A stretch of DNA of 64,000 nt, from the NCBI RefSeq assembly GCF_000732725.1, contig NZ_JPNB01000002.1, forward strand, positions 372,001-436,000, in the 5' to 3' direction. Below, in pieces: positions 1 through 8,865 of the stretch. This DNA is from Kineothrix alysoides. Lineage in GTDB: Bacteria; Bacillota; Clostridia; Lachnospirales; Lachnospiraceae. Positions within the stretch are counted from its first letter, which is position 1; each line of letters opens with the position of its first letter. Under the pieces are notes generated by a model. It saw nothing but the letters and a program-made list of their open reading frames with translations, did no database searches and was not told the origin of the DNA. The translations under genes were made by a program, and so were the position numbers.

Positions 1-855
1 GGGAATCTTCACTCCCGTAGCTTCTTCGAAATTCTTCACAAGATCAAGCACACTGTAACCTACTCCTGTCCCCAGATTGTAAATGCTAAGTCCGGCTTTT
101 TCCTCTATCTTCTTAAGGGCCTTTACATGGCCTGCTGCCAAATCCACTACGTGGATATAATCTCTTACGCCGGTTCCGTCGGGAGTGTCGTAATCATTGC
201 CGAATACGCCCAGCTCTTTCAGCTTACCTACTGCCACCTGCGTAATGTAGGGCATCAGGTTGTTAGGGATACCGTTAGGATTTTCACCGATAGTACCGCT
301 CTTATGAGCTCCGATAGGATTGAAATAACGAAGGATGATAACATTCCACTGCGGGTCGGCCTTCTGCATATCCGTCAATACCTGCTCCAGCATGGATTTG
401 GTCCATCCGTAGGGGTTAGTGCACTGTCCCTTCGGGCATTCCTCCGTAATGGGAATGATGGCCGGATCGCCGTATACGGTTGCAGAGGAGGAGAAAATGA
501 TGTTCTTCACTCCGTGCTTTCTCATCACATCCACCAAGGTAAGCGTTCCTGCAATATTATTCTCATAGTATTCCCACGGCTTCGCTACGGATTCCCCTAC
601 CGCCTTCAGTCCTGCGAAATGAATACAGGAATCGATTTTTTCTTTTTCAAATACGAGGTTTAACGCCTCTCTGTCCAAAATATCCGCTTTATAAAAAGGC
701 ACCTTCTTGCCGGTAATCTTTTCCACCCGTTGTAATGACTTCTCGCTGGAATTGCTCAGATTATCCAAAACCACTACATCATAACCCGCACCCTGCAATT
801 CTATTACCGTATGGCTTCCGATATAACCGGCGCCTCCTGTGACTAATACTGCCAT
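1..855 (-). CDS. galE: UDP-glucose 4-epimerase, 3' end cut by window edge
   Basis: Interconverts UDP-glucose and UDP-galactose in the cytoplasm (Leloir pathway), an NAD-dependent extended SDR enzyme. 285 codons are visible. The N-terminus [15 protein letters not shown] holds the Rossmann GxxGxxG loop; SSSATVYG and YGWTK supply the Ser/Thr and Tyr-x3-Lys catalytic residues, and RYFNPIGAH is the substrate-loop motif. The family is about 330-340 residues, so roughly the last 50 lie outside the window. The start has a good AGGAGGT site 6 bases upstream. The neighbouring UDP-sugar pyrophosphorylase is on the same strand upstream, so the two may be co-expressed. It would process galactose released by the GH42 enzyme of this window. 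Very sure. Confidence 0.97.
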   Translation of the reverse strand, partial: MAVLVTGGAGYIGSHTVIELQGAGYDVVVLDNLSNSSEKSLQRVEKITGKKVPFYKADILDREALNLVFEKEKIDSCIHFAGLKAVGESVAKPWEYYENNIAGTLTLVDVMRKHGVKNIIFSSSATVYGDPAIIPITEECPKGQCTNPYGWTKSMLEQVLTDMQKADPQWNVIILRYFNPIGAHKSGTIGENPNGIPNNLMPYITQVAVGKLKELGVFGNDYDTPDGTGVRDYIHVVDLAAGHVKALKKIEEKAGLSIYNLGTGVGYSVLDLVKNFEEATGVKIP

Positions 856-978
856 TTTCTTACCTCCTGCCTAATTAAATACTGTTTCTTACTGTCTTGT
901 TTCTTATCCTTAAGTTTACTCCCATACCATTTTTTTTCAATATGGCAATGTTACTAATGGCTGTCAAAATGTTAAATA

Positions 979-2202
979 CTATAAAATAATTCCATTTTCC
1001 TTGCACAGCTCTCTGGCCGTATCTACAGAATCCACACCCATGGCGTTCTTAATAGGAGCAAATTCTTTGTTTCTTTCCACCTCATAAGAAAGGCAATTGT
1101 CCACCTGATGAATCATATCAAGCACCAAGGTTTCATATTTATAACCGTTGGGTTTATCCGGCAAAACCGTGTTTCCCTCTTTGTCTATATAGGGTATCTT
1201 CTTCTCCACCACATGAAGGGGAAGCTTGCTCTCCTCTATGGCTTCCAGATCCCTTTCCCGGAAAAGGTAGTTCAAGATAACGCCAAAATTGTAGGCAGGT
1301 TCTCCTCGTTCGTCTTTTTCTTCCTTCATCGCTTCGGTAAGCTCATAATACTCCACGATAGAGGGCTTTCCATCCTCAAGACACAAGGTACCGACACGCT
1401 CGTCCGGCGTCTTTTTCTTCACCACCTTGGCTCCCGAAACACATCCGTTAGCAATTACGGCACCTACAAAGCAGGGGTCCGCAATACGCTGGAGCACATT
1501 GTCCACCGCAAATACATTCAGCCATTCGATGCCATCTTTTTTCACAATATCCACCAGTCCCCATTTGTTCATAGAGGTAAACCAACCGCCATTTCCGTTG
1601 GGAGAGGTGGAAATTCTTCCTATTTCTTCCATGTATGCCTTGCCTTCGTAATCCGAGGCAGGTACCATTTCCTGTCTGAAAAACGTCACAAAATCTTTAT
1701 TATAGCCGAAGTATTCCTTCTCCTCAAAAAACTCCATGGTAACCTCATGGTTCTTATCGCTGGTCATGATAAACAGATGAATCCACGTCCTCGCCGCCTT
1801 CACTACATCCAAAAGATTCTCAATGATTCTCTGAAAAATATAAACCGGGCGGGTAATTCCTATATCGAACATTCCCTTGGGGGAGTCAGAACCCAACCGC
1901 GTTCCCATTCCTCCTGCCAAAAGCACCGCCGCGACCTTCCCCTTCTTAATTTCCTCAAGACCGATGGCCGTATAACTTTCTCTCTTTTCATCGATCTGCG
2001 CAAGCTGCATGGCCGTCAAGGGAGATATCTCCCCTTTCTGATTCGTAGTATTGTTCTTGCAATACTTAAGAACTTTGAAATCGGTGGTATCAATTTGCTC
2101 AAGCAGTGCCTCCTTCTCCGGCACCGTCAGCCTCTCATAGTAATCGAGCACGTGCAGCTGCCCGTACTTCTCCAGCTTTTCATACGCTTCTTTGTAATTC
2201 AT
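979..2202 (-). CDS. UDPGP-family UTP:sugar-1-phosphate uridylyltransferase
   Basis: Predicted to make a UDP-sugar (UDP-glucose or UDP-N-acetylhexosamine) from UTP and a sugar-1-phosphate. The 407 residues match the eukaryote-like UDPGP/UAP family rather than bacterial GalU: the nucleotide loop LLAGGMGTRLGSDSPKGMF lies near residue 95, with PNGNGGWF and FAVDNVLQRIADP further on, as in UDP-GlcNAc pyrophosphorylases. It lies upstream of galE on the same strand (123-base gap), which suggests a role in UDP-galactose/UDP-glucose supply. Substrate cannot be fixed from sequence; UDP-GlcNAc/GalNAc pyrophosphorylase is an equally good reading. Family call is firm. Confidence 0.88.
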   Translation of the reverse strand: MNYKEAYEKLEKYGQLHVLDYYERLTVPEKEALLEQIDTTDFKVLKYCKNNTTNQKGEISPLTAMQLAQIDEKRESYTAIGLEEIKKGKVAAVLLAGGMGTRLGSDSPKGMFDIGITRPVYIFQRIIENLLDVVKAARTWIHLFIMTSDKNHEVTMEFFEEKEYFGYNKDFVTFFRQEMVPASDYEGKAYMEEIGRISTSPNGNGGWFTSMNKWGLVDIVKKDGIEWLNVFAVDNVLQRIADPCFVGAVIANGCVSGAKVVKKKTPDERVGTLCLEDGKPSIVEYYELTEAMKEEKDERGEPAYNFGVILNYLFRERDLEAIEESKLPLHVVEKKIPYIDKEGNTVLPDKPNGYKYETLVLDMIHQVDNCLSYEVERNKEFAPIKNAMGVDSVDTARELCKENGIIL

Positions 2203-2259
2203 TCAAACAGTCCGTCCTTTCTTCACGGTTCATAAATTGGGACCATAAATATATATTTT

Positions 2260-4299
2260 TTAACTTAACGTAAAACGGCCCACCAGGGAATTCAGGTTCT
2301 CCGACTGCGCGGAAAGCTCCTCGCTGGTAGCCGACGTTTCCTGCGCCGCAGCGGAATTGCTTTCCACTACCTGAGCAATCTGCCCTACCCCTGCCTCTAT
2401 CTCTTTTATCGCTGCAGCCTGCTTATCAGAGGCGATTCTTACCTCTCCGACCGATTCCAGAATCTCATCTAAGCCTTTCAATACTTTCCTCAAATATTCC
2501 GCAGTATCTCTCGTAATCGCTCCGCCGTTGTTCACTTCCGCAATAGAAGCCTCAATCAGCTTCCTCGTATCCACTGCCGATTCCGCGCTTTGTTCAGCCA
2601 GCTTCCGTATCTGATCCGCAACGACTGCAAAGCCTTTCCCCGCTTCCCCTGCGCGGGCCGCTTCAATTGCGGCATTTAAGGATAGAAGATTGGTCTGGGA
2701 TGCGATATTCTCGATGCCTCCGATAATATTACTGATCTGGTTAGAGGTATCTTCGATTTTCTGCATGGCTCCCGTCATCTCGTCCATCTTCCCCTGGCTG
2801 ATCTTCGCCTGCTCGGCAACCGCCTGCACCCTGCCGTGGGCATTGTCGGTAGCCTTCGCATTCTCCTCCACATGTCCGGATACTTCCGCTACCGTAGCCA
2901 GAAGTTCTTCTACAGAACCAGCCTGATCGGCTGCTCCTTCTGCAAGCCCCTGTGCGCTCTCCGCCATCTGCGACGCACCTGACTCTACTTGCAGGGAAGC
3001 CTCATGAATCTCCGTCAAAGTGCTGCTTAAATCCATCGTCAAGGCTCTCATGGACAAAATAATCTGTTGAAAGGCGCCTACATATGCATCGTCTCCTATT
3101 TTCGACTTAACATCGAAGTTCCCTTTAGCCATTTCCGCAAGAAGATATGCGATATCACCGATGATTTCCTGCATACGGCTCACAATCGTCTTAGTGGAAT
3201 CCGCCAGGATAAAGGTTTCATTTTGCGTACTTATCTCAGGAAAATCGCTGATCAAGTCTCCCTCTGCAAGGAGCTTCAGTCTCTCCGCACATTGGTTGAT
3301 AGGATCGCCGATGGCCGTTCCCAGACGTCTCGCTATCACGATAGCCACTGCGATGGTAATGGCCAGCGAAATAAAAATACTCATAATGCTGAATATGGTA
3401 GCACGGATAAAATCAGATACAGGCGCCGTTACCGCAAGGCTCCATCCGTTCATTCCTATCGGCATATATGCCATATATTTCGATACGCCTTCATATCTAT
3501 ACTTCCCAAAACCGCTTTCTCCATTCATCATCTTGGTCTCTAAAGCTGCTAACTGTTTTAAGGAGGAATTATTCTGCAGCTCTTTTACAGTATTGCTTTC
3601 ACTTGTCACCAAGTCATAATTGTGATGAGCGATGGTGTTGCCCTCACTGTTGATGATATAAGCAGCGCCGTTATTGCTTATCTTGATGTCCTTTACTATG
3701 GCGGACAGCATGCTGCCGTCCAAAGTCGCAACTACAGTGCCGACTATCGAGGTATTAAATCTTCCCCCCTCCCATAAAGGTGCCGCACAGTAAATGGTAA
3801 GCGCCCCCGTCGTTCCATCATAAATGGGGTCGCTCAGTGCAGTCTCTCCGTTTATTGCTTTCTTAAAAAATTCTGTGGCGCCCACGTTTGTCTCGCTGTT
3901 AAAAATACTTACTCCTGCCGTATCGGTCACAGTAGCCGCTTCCCAGCCGTATGCCTCTACATAGCCGTCAATCAGGCTTTGTTTATCCTCCAGTGCCGTC
4001 TCAGGATTGCTTAAACGAGCAATACTTCCCACTACCTCTACCAGATTCATATTAGCTTCCAGCTTGTTCTCCACTACGGCAGCGGATTCCTCAACGGTCT
4101 CCTCCATGCTCTGTTCAAGCACACTTTCCATAGAGGAAAAATTCATCCAGGCTGCTACTACTCCTACTATTACAAGCGAAATGGCAACGAGCAATATGAT
4201 ACTTTTTTGTATTTCTGCTTTTATAGTTGTAATATTCAATGCCTGTTCCAACCCACTTTTCGCCCCTTGGCGAAGCCTATCCTTTGTTTCCCTCATCAT
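2260..4299 (-). CDS. methyl-accepting chemotaxis protein (Cache sensor)
   Basis: Membrane chemoreceptor that signals to CheA/CheW. From the N-terminus: a TM segment ([19 protein letters not shown]), an extracellular Cache-type sensor with [20 protein letters not shown], a second TM ([19 protein letters not shown]), HAMP, and a long helical signalling domain with the hairpin core [20 protein letters not shown]. The reading frame is open to 4398, but the start chosen is the Met pair at 4299/4296 behind GGAGGG; the upstream extension is hydrophobic and has no ribosome site. Ligand unknown. It is monocistronic and divergent from the glycosyltransferase-like gene. Confidence 0.93.
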   Translation of the reverse strand: MMRETKDRLRQGAKSGLEQALNITTIKAEIQKSIILLVAISLVIVGVVAAWMNFSSMESVLEQSMEETVEESAAVVENKLEANMNLVEVVGSIARLSNPETALEDKQSLIDGYVEAYGWEAATVTDTAGVSIFNSETNVGATEFFKKAINGETALSDPIYDGTTGALTIYCAAPLWEGGRFNTSIVGTVVATLDGSMLSAIVKDIKISNNGAAYIINSEGNTIAHHNYDLVTSESNTVKELQNNSSLKQLAALETKMMNGESGFGKYRYEGVSKYMAYMPIGMNGWSLAVTAPVSDFIRATIFSIMSIFISLAITIAVAIVIARRLGTAIGDPINQCAERLKLLAEGDLISDFPEISTQNETFILADSTKTIVSRMQEIIGDIAYLLAEMAKGNFDVKSKIGDDAYVGAFQQIILSMRALTMDLSSTLTEIHEASLQVESGASQMAESAQGLAEGAADQAGSVEELLATVAEVSGHVEENAKATDNAHGRVQAVAEQAKISQGKMDEMTGAMQKIEDTSNQISNIIGGIENIASQTNLLSLNAAIEAARAGEAGKGFAVVADQIRKLAEQSAESAVDTRKLIEASIAEVNNGGAITRDTAEYLRKVLKGLDEILESVGEVRIASDKQAAAIKEIEAGVGQIAQVVESNSAAAQETSATSEELSAQSENLNSLVGRFTLS

Positions 4300-4615
4300 A
4301 GCGAACCCTCCGACCGTCTCTTTATTTCTTGACTTTTGTAAGAAATATCCAATTGCAGACTTTGATATAATTATAACAAATTCTCCAAATAGGCACAAGT
4401 AATTTGACCTTCACGTTACATAAATAAGTTACATAAAAGACAATGCGGGAAAACAATACCTTATCCGAGACATACGCTAAAAATCATTTATGCTTTGCAT
4501 AACGATGTCTGATCAATGCCTTTACACAGGCATATCATCACATGTGGCATGTCAAGGGAATAGTATGTATTATAGGCTTCGGTTACAGACCGAAAAGAAA
4601 CGAGGTGTATCCAAA

Positions 4616-5599
4616 TTGAAAATATTATTTCTGGAAAGTCATCCCATGCTGATAAACGGATTACCCAACGGTTTTCGGGAAGCCGGCTGTGAGATAAAAA
4701 TCTCAGGCCCGTTGACGAAGGAAAAAATTCCTATGATAATAGAGGAATTTCATCCGGATCTGCTCTTCATGCTGGGATGGAGCAGCGAAACCACGATAGA
4801 AAAAGCGAAATGGGTTCATTTCTATAGCAAGAATGCGAAAATTCCATTGGTATATTGGGCGACAGAGGACCCTACTCATACCTACAACTTTACTCTTCCT
4901 CTGCTTATGGAATTAAAGCCTGACTTCGTCTTTACCATCTGTAAGGGCAGAGTCCTGTATTATCAAATGTTAGGCTTTAAATCTGCTCACATGGACTTCG
5001 GCTATTATTCCGGCGTTCATTACAAGACATCACCCAATACAAAATATAAGTGTGACATTGCTGTAGTCGCTAACGCTTATCCCAATGTATTGCAGTTATA
5101 TCCTCATCATTACCGTATTACCTCCCTGAAAATTCTCATAGCTCCATTGATTGCCGAGGGAATCCGTATTGATTTCTGGGGTCGGAAATGGGCCGAAATG
5201 ACTCATTTGCTTGGAAACGACATTCCACCTGATTGTATACACGGCTATCTGAATTATACCCTTGCCAATCAGGTATACAGCTCCGCATCTATTATGCTCG
5301 GCTTACAGAACCAGCTGGGTCAGGTCAGCCAACGTACCTATGAGATCATGGGCTCCGGCGGATTTCTGATAACCTCCGACACGCCGGAGATAAACAGGCT
5401 CTTTCAATCGGGCAAGGATTTACTGACCTCAGACTCGCCGGAACAGACTCTTGAGCTGATTAAACATTATCTTAACTCCCCCGATGAGAGGGAGAAGATC
5501 AGCAGGCAGGGACAGATAGACGTGGAACTTCACAGCTATCTTAACCGTGCGAAGGAGGCACTTCGGGTTTTATCAGAACAAAAAATAATTTCCTTGTAG
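4616..5599 (+). CDS. CgeB-like glycosyltransferase family protein
   Basis: Resembles the CgeB / spore-maturation glycosyltransferase group (GT-B fold): KILFLESHPMLINGLPNGF at the N-terminus, DLLFMLGW, YWATEDPTH, and a C-terminal QRTYEIMGSGGFLITSDTPE block typical of the glycosyl_transferase_1_2 domain. The frame is open from an ATG at 4490, but the first 42 codons look unlike the family. A TTG at 4616 lies 8 bases after GAGGTG and starts exactly at the conserved KILFL strand, so I use it. Bacillus cgeB acts late in spore coat glycosylation; whether this copy does is unknown. A terminator follows. Confidence 0.75.
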   Translation: MKILFLESHPMLINGLPNGFREAGCEIKISGPLTKEKIPMIIEEFHPDLLFMLGWSSETTIEKAKWVHFYSKNAKIPLVYWATEDPTHTYNFTLPLLMELKPDFVFTICKGRVLYYQMLGFKSAHMDFGYYSGVHYKTSPNTKYKCDIAVVANAYPNVLQLYPHHYRITSLKILIAPLIAEGIRIDFWGRKWAEMTHLLGNDIPPDCIHGYLNYTLANQVYSSASIMLGLQNQLGQVSQRTYEIMGSGGFLITSDTPEINRLFQSGKDLLTSDSPEQTLELIKHYLNSPDEREKISRQGQIDVELHSYLNRAKEALRVLSEQKIISL

Positions 5600-5608
5600 T
5601 AATCAAAA

Positions 5609-5654
5609 GAAAAATACATTGTAGAAGATATTGTTTTCTATTAATGTATTTTTC
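5609..5654 (+). terminator. intrinsic terminator after CgeB-like gene
   Basis: Perfect 12-bp inverted repeat GAAAAATACATT / AATGTATTTTTC with a 22-base loop, 10 bases after the stop codon. The right arm itself provides the T-run. Confidence 0.75.
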
Positions 5655-5763
5655 TGATTTAGACGGGAAAAAATATTCTGTCCAAAATTCCGCTGCCGGA
5701 TTATTAATTTAAATAATACCAATTACGTTTGTTTATTTTATTTATACTTTTACTTAAAATTAC

Positions 5764-5792
5764 TTGATATATTTAGTTCTATATGGTACTAT
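5764..5792 (+). promoter_or_regulatory. promoter of MarR operon
   Basis: TTGATA, 17-base spacer, TACTAT. The -10 box overlaps the first upstream ATG of the open frame (5783), so that ATG cannot be the start. This supports the TTG at 5816 behind AGGAGGTG. Confidence 0.6.
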
Positions 5793-5815
5793 ACTATATA
5801 ATAGGAGGTGACAAA

Positions 5816-6256
5816 TTGATCAGTAAAACTAACGGAGGATTTCTTATTAGTAAGATCAAACAAATTCAAGGGCGTATATTTGAAAAATTACTCATTGAGC
5901 ATGGCATTAATCAATTTAACGGCGCTCAAGGACGAATTCTTTTTGTCTTATGGGAAGAAGATAATATTCCAATCAAAGAGCTGGCAAGCAAAACCGGACT
6001 TGCCAAAACAACTTTGACCAGTATGCTCGATAGATTGGAATCATCCGGACATATTCGGCGGGTATATGATCCTTCTGACCGCAGAACAGTCAAAATAAAG
6101 CTAACCGCAGCCACTTTAAATCTAAAACAGCAATATGATGAAGTGTCCATTAAAATGAGTGAAATTTTCTACAAAGGATTTGATGATGATGAAATCATCT
6201 CCTTCGAGAAAAGTCTTAACAAGATATTAAACAATATGACAAAATGGGAGTTATAA
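5816..6256 (+). CDS. MarR family transcriptional regulator
   Basis: Winged-helix repressor of about 146 residues. The recognition segment IKELASKTGLAKTTLTSMLDRLESSGHIRR and the wing DPSDRRTVKIKL are clear (residue order as in MarR/SlyA). Start is a TTG 5 bases behind a near-perfect AGGAGGTG. It overlaps the start region of the PNPOx-like gene and precedes a nitroreductase gene, so it most likely controls this three-gene operon and its own expression. Inducer unknown. Base composition of the operon is AT-rich relative to the next genes, compatible with transfer. Confidence 0.9.
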   Translation: MISKTNGGFLISKIKQIQGRIFEKLLIEHGINQFNGAQGRILFVLWEEDNIPIKELASKTGLAKTTLTSMLDRLESSGHIRRVYDPSDRRTVKIKLTAATLNLKQQYDEVSIKMSEIFYKGFDDDEIISFEKSLNKILNNMTKWEL

Positions 6257-6258
6257 AA

Positions 6259-6690
6259 ATGGAAAAAGAAATCAAATCAGAAATTTGTAAATTACGTAAT
6301 AATGCATGCGTTGCATACATAGGCTCTGTCAACGATGACGGCTTTCCGCAAATAAAAGGCATGCTCGTCCTTGAACACAGCAGCATAAAAACTCATTATT
6401 TTTCTACTAATACAAGTTCAAAACGTGCCAAACAATTTCTCAACAATCCAAAAGCATCCGTATATTATTGCGATGACACAATGAATGAATATAAAGGTGC
6501 ATTATTTACCGGAACAATGGAGGTATGTACTGATCACGATACAAAGGCTTTTTTATGGAGAGACGGATTTGAAATATATTATCCAAAAGGAATTGATGAC
6601 GAAGACTATTGCGTTTTTAAATTTACCGCTGAGGCAGTCAACTATTATCATGGCTTAAATAACACAACCCTATCAATAGAAGAATTCTGA
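6259..6690 (+). CDS. pyridoxamine 5'-phosphate oxidase-fold flavoprotein
   Basis: Small split-barrel flavin-binding protein (143 residues from the start used). NNACVAYIGSVNDDGFPQIKGM and TNTSSKRAKQFLNNPKASVYY match the general-stress/PNPOx-like family seen in Clostridia. Start at 6259 follows GGGAG; an ATG at 6244 inside the preceding gene is in frame but poorly placed. Probably binds FMN or a related flavin or heme; real substrate unknown. Sandwiched between MarR and nitroreductase genes, suggesting a reductive detoxification operon. Confidence 0.85.
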   Translation: MEKEIKSEICKLRNNACVAYIGSVNDDGFPQIKGMLVLEHSSIKTHYFSTNTSSKRAKQFLNNPKASVYYCDDTMNEYKGALFTGTMEVCTDHDTKAFLWRDGFEIYYPKGIDDEDYCVFKFTAEAVNYYHGLNNTTLSIEEF

Positions 6691-6722
6691 TCTCATTTTT
6701 GAAAACGAAAGAGGTGATTTAT

Positions 6723-7349
6723 ATGGACTTTTATAATGTAATAAATAAACGGCGAACTATACGCGACTTTAGTAACGAATCAATCGATATGCAAACTCTC
6801 TATAAAATTATCGATGCCGGGATGAAAGCTCCCACAAATGATCACATGAGGGATTGGCATTTTGTTGTTATAACTGATAAGACCGCTATCGAAAAACTAA
6901 TAAAGAAAATCCCTAAAAAAATATCTGATAAACGTCTGGATTTTATTACGAAATCATGGAAATTACAAGATGACTGTCAAAAAAAAATGTACAATAATGC
7001 AATACCGAAGCAATACCAAATGTTATTAAACGCCAGTTGCATACTAATTCCCTTGTTTAAACAAAAAAATGATTTATTAAAGCCAAAGAATTTGTCTTCT
7101 CTCAATGCCTTTGCATCTATATGGTGTTGCATCGAAAATATATTTCTGGCAGCTACGGCGGAAGAGTATGCATGCACATTACGTATTCCTTTGGGAGAGG
7201 AGCAGGAATATGTAAGAAGCGTCTTATCTTTTCCGGCAGAATATATGATGCCTTGTTATATAGGTATCGGAAAGCCGTCGGAAGATGCAGTATATAATAT
7301 TCAAAAGGAATATTCCATAGATAACAGAATTCATATAAATATATGGTAA
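6723..7349 (+). CDS. nitroreductase family protein
   Basis: FMN-dependent NAD(P)H oxidoreductase fold, 208 residues. The N-terminal INKRRTIRDFSNESID and GMKAPTNDHMRDWHFVVI are the FMN-binding signatures of the family; the C-terminal half has ASIWCCIENIFLAATAEEYA and IGIGKPSED. Start at 6723 sits behind AGAGGTG; the upstream in-frame ATG at 6699 has no site. Last gene of the MarR operon. Substrate (nitro compounds, quinones, flavin) cannot be told from sequence. Confidence 0.88.
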   Translation: MDFYNVINKRRTIRDFSNESIDMQTLYKIIDAGMKAPTNDHMRDWHFVVITDKTAIEKLIKKIPKKISDKRLDFITKSWKLQDDCQKKMYNNAIPKQYQMLLNASCILIPLFKQKNDLLKPKNLSSLNAFASIWCCIENIFLAATAEEYACTLRIPLGEEQEYVRSVLSFPAEYMMPCYIGIGKPSEDAVYNIQKEYSIDNRIHINIW

Positions 7350-7434
7350 TAAACTATATTTTTACTCAAATACCTCCAATATTTTCCTCTGTCTTTTCCC
7401 GAATTATTGCACACACTATTCTCGAGGTGATAAT

Positions 7435-7587
7435 ATGGCATCCTATGTATCCCCGGAACTTCGGGAAAAATTTGAAACATTGTCCATTGATTTAAAAAAT
7501 AATATCCTGAGACGTAATGTAAGGCTGAATTCTATTTACGACTTAATTCACGTTCTCGAGGTAATTTCGAAAGAGGCGGGAGAATGA
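7435..7587 (+). CDS. small conserved-looking protein, 50 residues
   Basis: A 50-codon frame MASYVSPELREKFETLSIDL... ends EVISKEAGE. It has a plausible GAGGTG site 6 bases upstream, predicted helical character and no membrane segment. A strong 11-bp stem begins inside its last codons, which supports it being a real transcription unit. I recall similar ~50-residue proteins in Lachnospiraceae but do not know a function. Confidence 0.6.
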   Translation: MASYVSPELREKFETLSIDLKNNILRRNVRLNSIYDLIHVLEVISKEAGE

Positions 7588-7599
7588 ATCTCCCGCCTC
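7573..7599 (+). terminator. hairpin overlapping a stop codon
   Basis: Perfect 11-bp stem GAGGCGGGAGA / TCTCCCGCCTC with a 5-base loop; the stop codon of the 50-residue gene lies across the loop. No clean T-run follows, so termination may be partial. Confidence 0.6.
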
Positions 7600-7720
7600 C
7601 TCCATATCCATTATTTATAATACAATTTCTTCTTTTATCTCTCTTTAAAGAACCCCGCATTTGTAACTGCTAACCGCTATTTCGCATAATATAATACAAA
7701 TCACCTCAGGACCCTTCCTC

Positions 7721-8860
7721 ATGACTATTTATATCGTAAACGCCGGAGATACTGTGAATTCTATCGCTTCCGCCTTTGGAGTTACCGCAGATTCCATCAT
7801 ATATAACAATCAACTTTCTTCCCCTTACCGCCTCGCCGTAGGGCAAGCTCTTTTACTCAACACAGGGGAAAACACCGGCGACAAAAGACTCATCTACACA
7901 AACGGCTATGCTTATCCTTTCATCAATAGCTTTAACCTGACGGAAACCCTGCCTTATCTCACCGATTTATCCGTATTCTCCTATGGCTTTACGACCACAG
8001 GCGAGCTCGTTCCTCCGCCCATAGATGACACATGGATGATTGCGCTTGCAAAGGAGGAAGGTACTGCTCCCATCCTTACGCTAACCCCCTTCGGCCCGGA
8101 CGGCTTGTTCAACAATCACCTGATCACTGTAGTGGTAAGCGACGTAGCGGTGCAGCAAAATCTCATCAACCAGCTTCTTGCGATGATTTCCCAAAAGGGA
8201 TTTGAGGGAGTGGATATCGATTTTGAATACATTCTCGCAGAAGACAGAGTTCCCTTTGCAGAGTTCGTCGCCAATGTACGCGCGGCGGTAAATGCCGTGG
8301 GCTATCCTGTCTCCGTAGCCCTCGCACCCAAGACCTCAGATAACCAGCCGGGACTGCTTTACGGGGGAAAAGATTATGGGCTTTTGGGAGCGGCTGCAGA
8401 CAACGTGCTCCTTATGACATATGAATGGGGTTATACCTACGGTCCTCCCATGGCTGTGGCCCCTATCAATAAGGTGCGGGAGGTGGTAGACTACGCCATT
8501 ACGAGGATTCCAATCGAGAAAATCAATCTGGGAATCCCTAACTACGGCTACGACTGGACACTCCCCTACGAGCGAGGGGTAACAAAGGCACGCACAATCA
8601 GCAACACAGAAGCTGTGCAGATCGCTATCGATAATAACGTTCCCATCCAGTTCGACCAAGTGGCCATGTCACCCTTCTTCACTTACGAAAGTGAAGGGTT
8701 AGCTCACGAAGTTTGGTTCGAAGATGTCCGCAGCATGAGAGAGAAATTCTCTCTCGTACAGGAATATGGTCTGCGGGGGGTGGGCTATTGGACGATTATG
8801 AATCTATTTCGGGCTAACTGGCTGCTGCTGGCAGACACCTTCAATATCGTTAAAGAATAG
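7721..8860 (+). CDS. LysM + GH18 glycosidase, SleL/YaaH-like
   Basis: Residues 1-47 are one LysM repeat (YIVNAGDTVNSIASAFGV...YNNQLSSPYRLAVGQALLL) that binds peptidoglycan or chitin. The remainder is a GH18 barrel with the catalytic D165-I-D167-F-E169 strand, E169 being the acid/base. There is no signal peptide, as in the Bacillus SleL/YaaH cortical-fragment N-acetylglucosaminidases that coat spores; most of those carry two LysM repeats, this has one. Probably a spore cortex-lytic or spore-coat enzyme. The ribosome site is weak (CAGGACC). Ends 5 bases from the convergent citrate synthase stop. Confidence 0.87.
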   Translation: MTIYIVNAGDTVNSIASAFGVTADSIIYNNQLSSPYRLAVGQALLLNTGENTGDKRLIYTNGYAYPFINSFNLTETLPYLTDLSVFSYGFTTTGELVPPPIDDTWMIALAKEEGTAPILTLTPFGPDGLFNNHLITVVVSDVAVQQNLINQLLAMISQKGFEGVDIDFEYILAEDRVPFAEFVANVRAAVNAVGYPVSVALAPKTSDNQPGLLYGGKDYGLLGAAADNVLLMTYEWGYTYGPPMAVAPINKVREVVDYAITRIPIEKINLGIPNYGYDWTLPYERGVTKARTISNTEAVQIAIDNNVPIQFDQVAMSPFFTYESEGLAHEVWFEDVRSMREKFSLVQEYGLRGVGYWTIMNLFRANWLLLADTFNIVKE

Positions 8861-8865
8861 CTGTT

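Noticed and set aside
127-663. 178-codon open frame on the plus strand across galE
   Set aside because: It lies antisense to a clear epimerase gene and its translation resembles no family; it is a by-product of codon bias on the other strand.
1108-2235. 375-codon antisense frame across the UDPGP-family gene
   Set aside because: Long but antisense to a well-conserved protein; translation is low-complexity His/Arg/Phe-rich and has no ribosome site.
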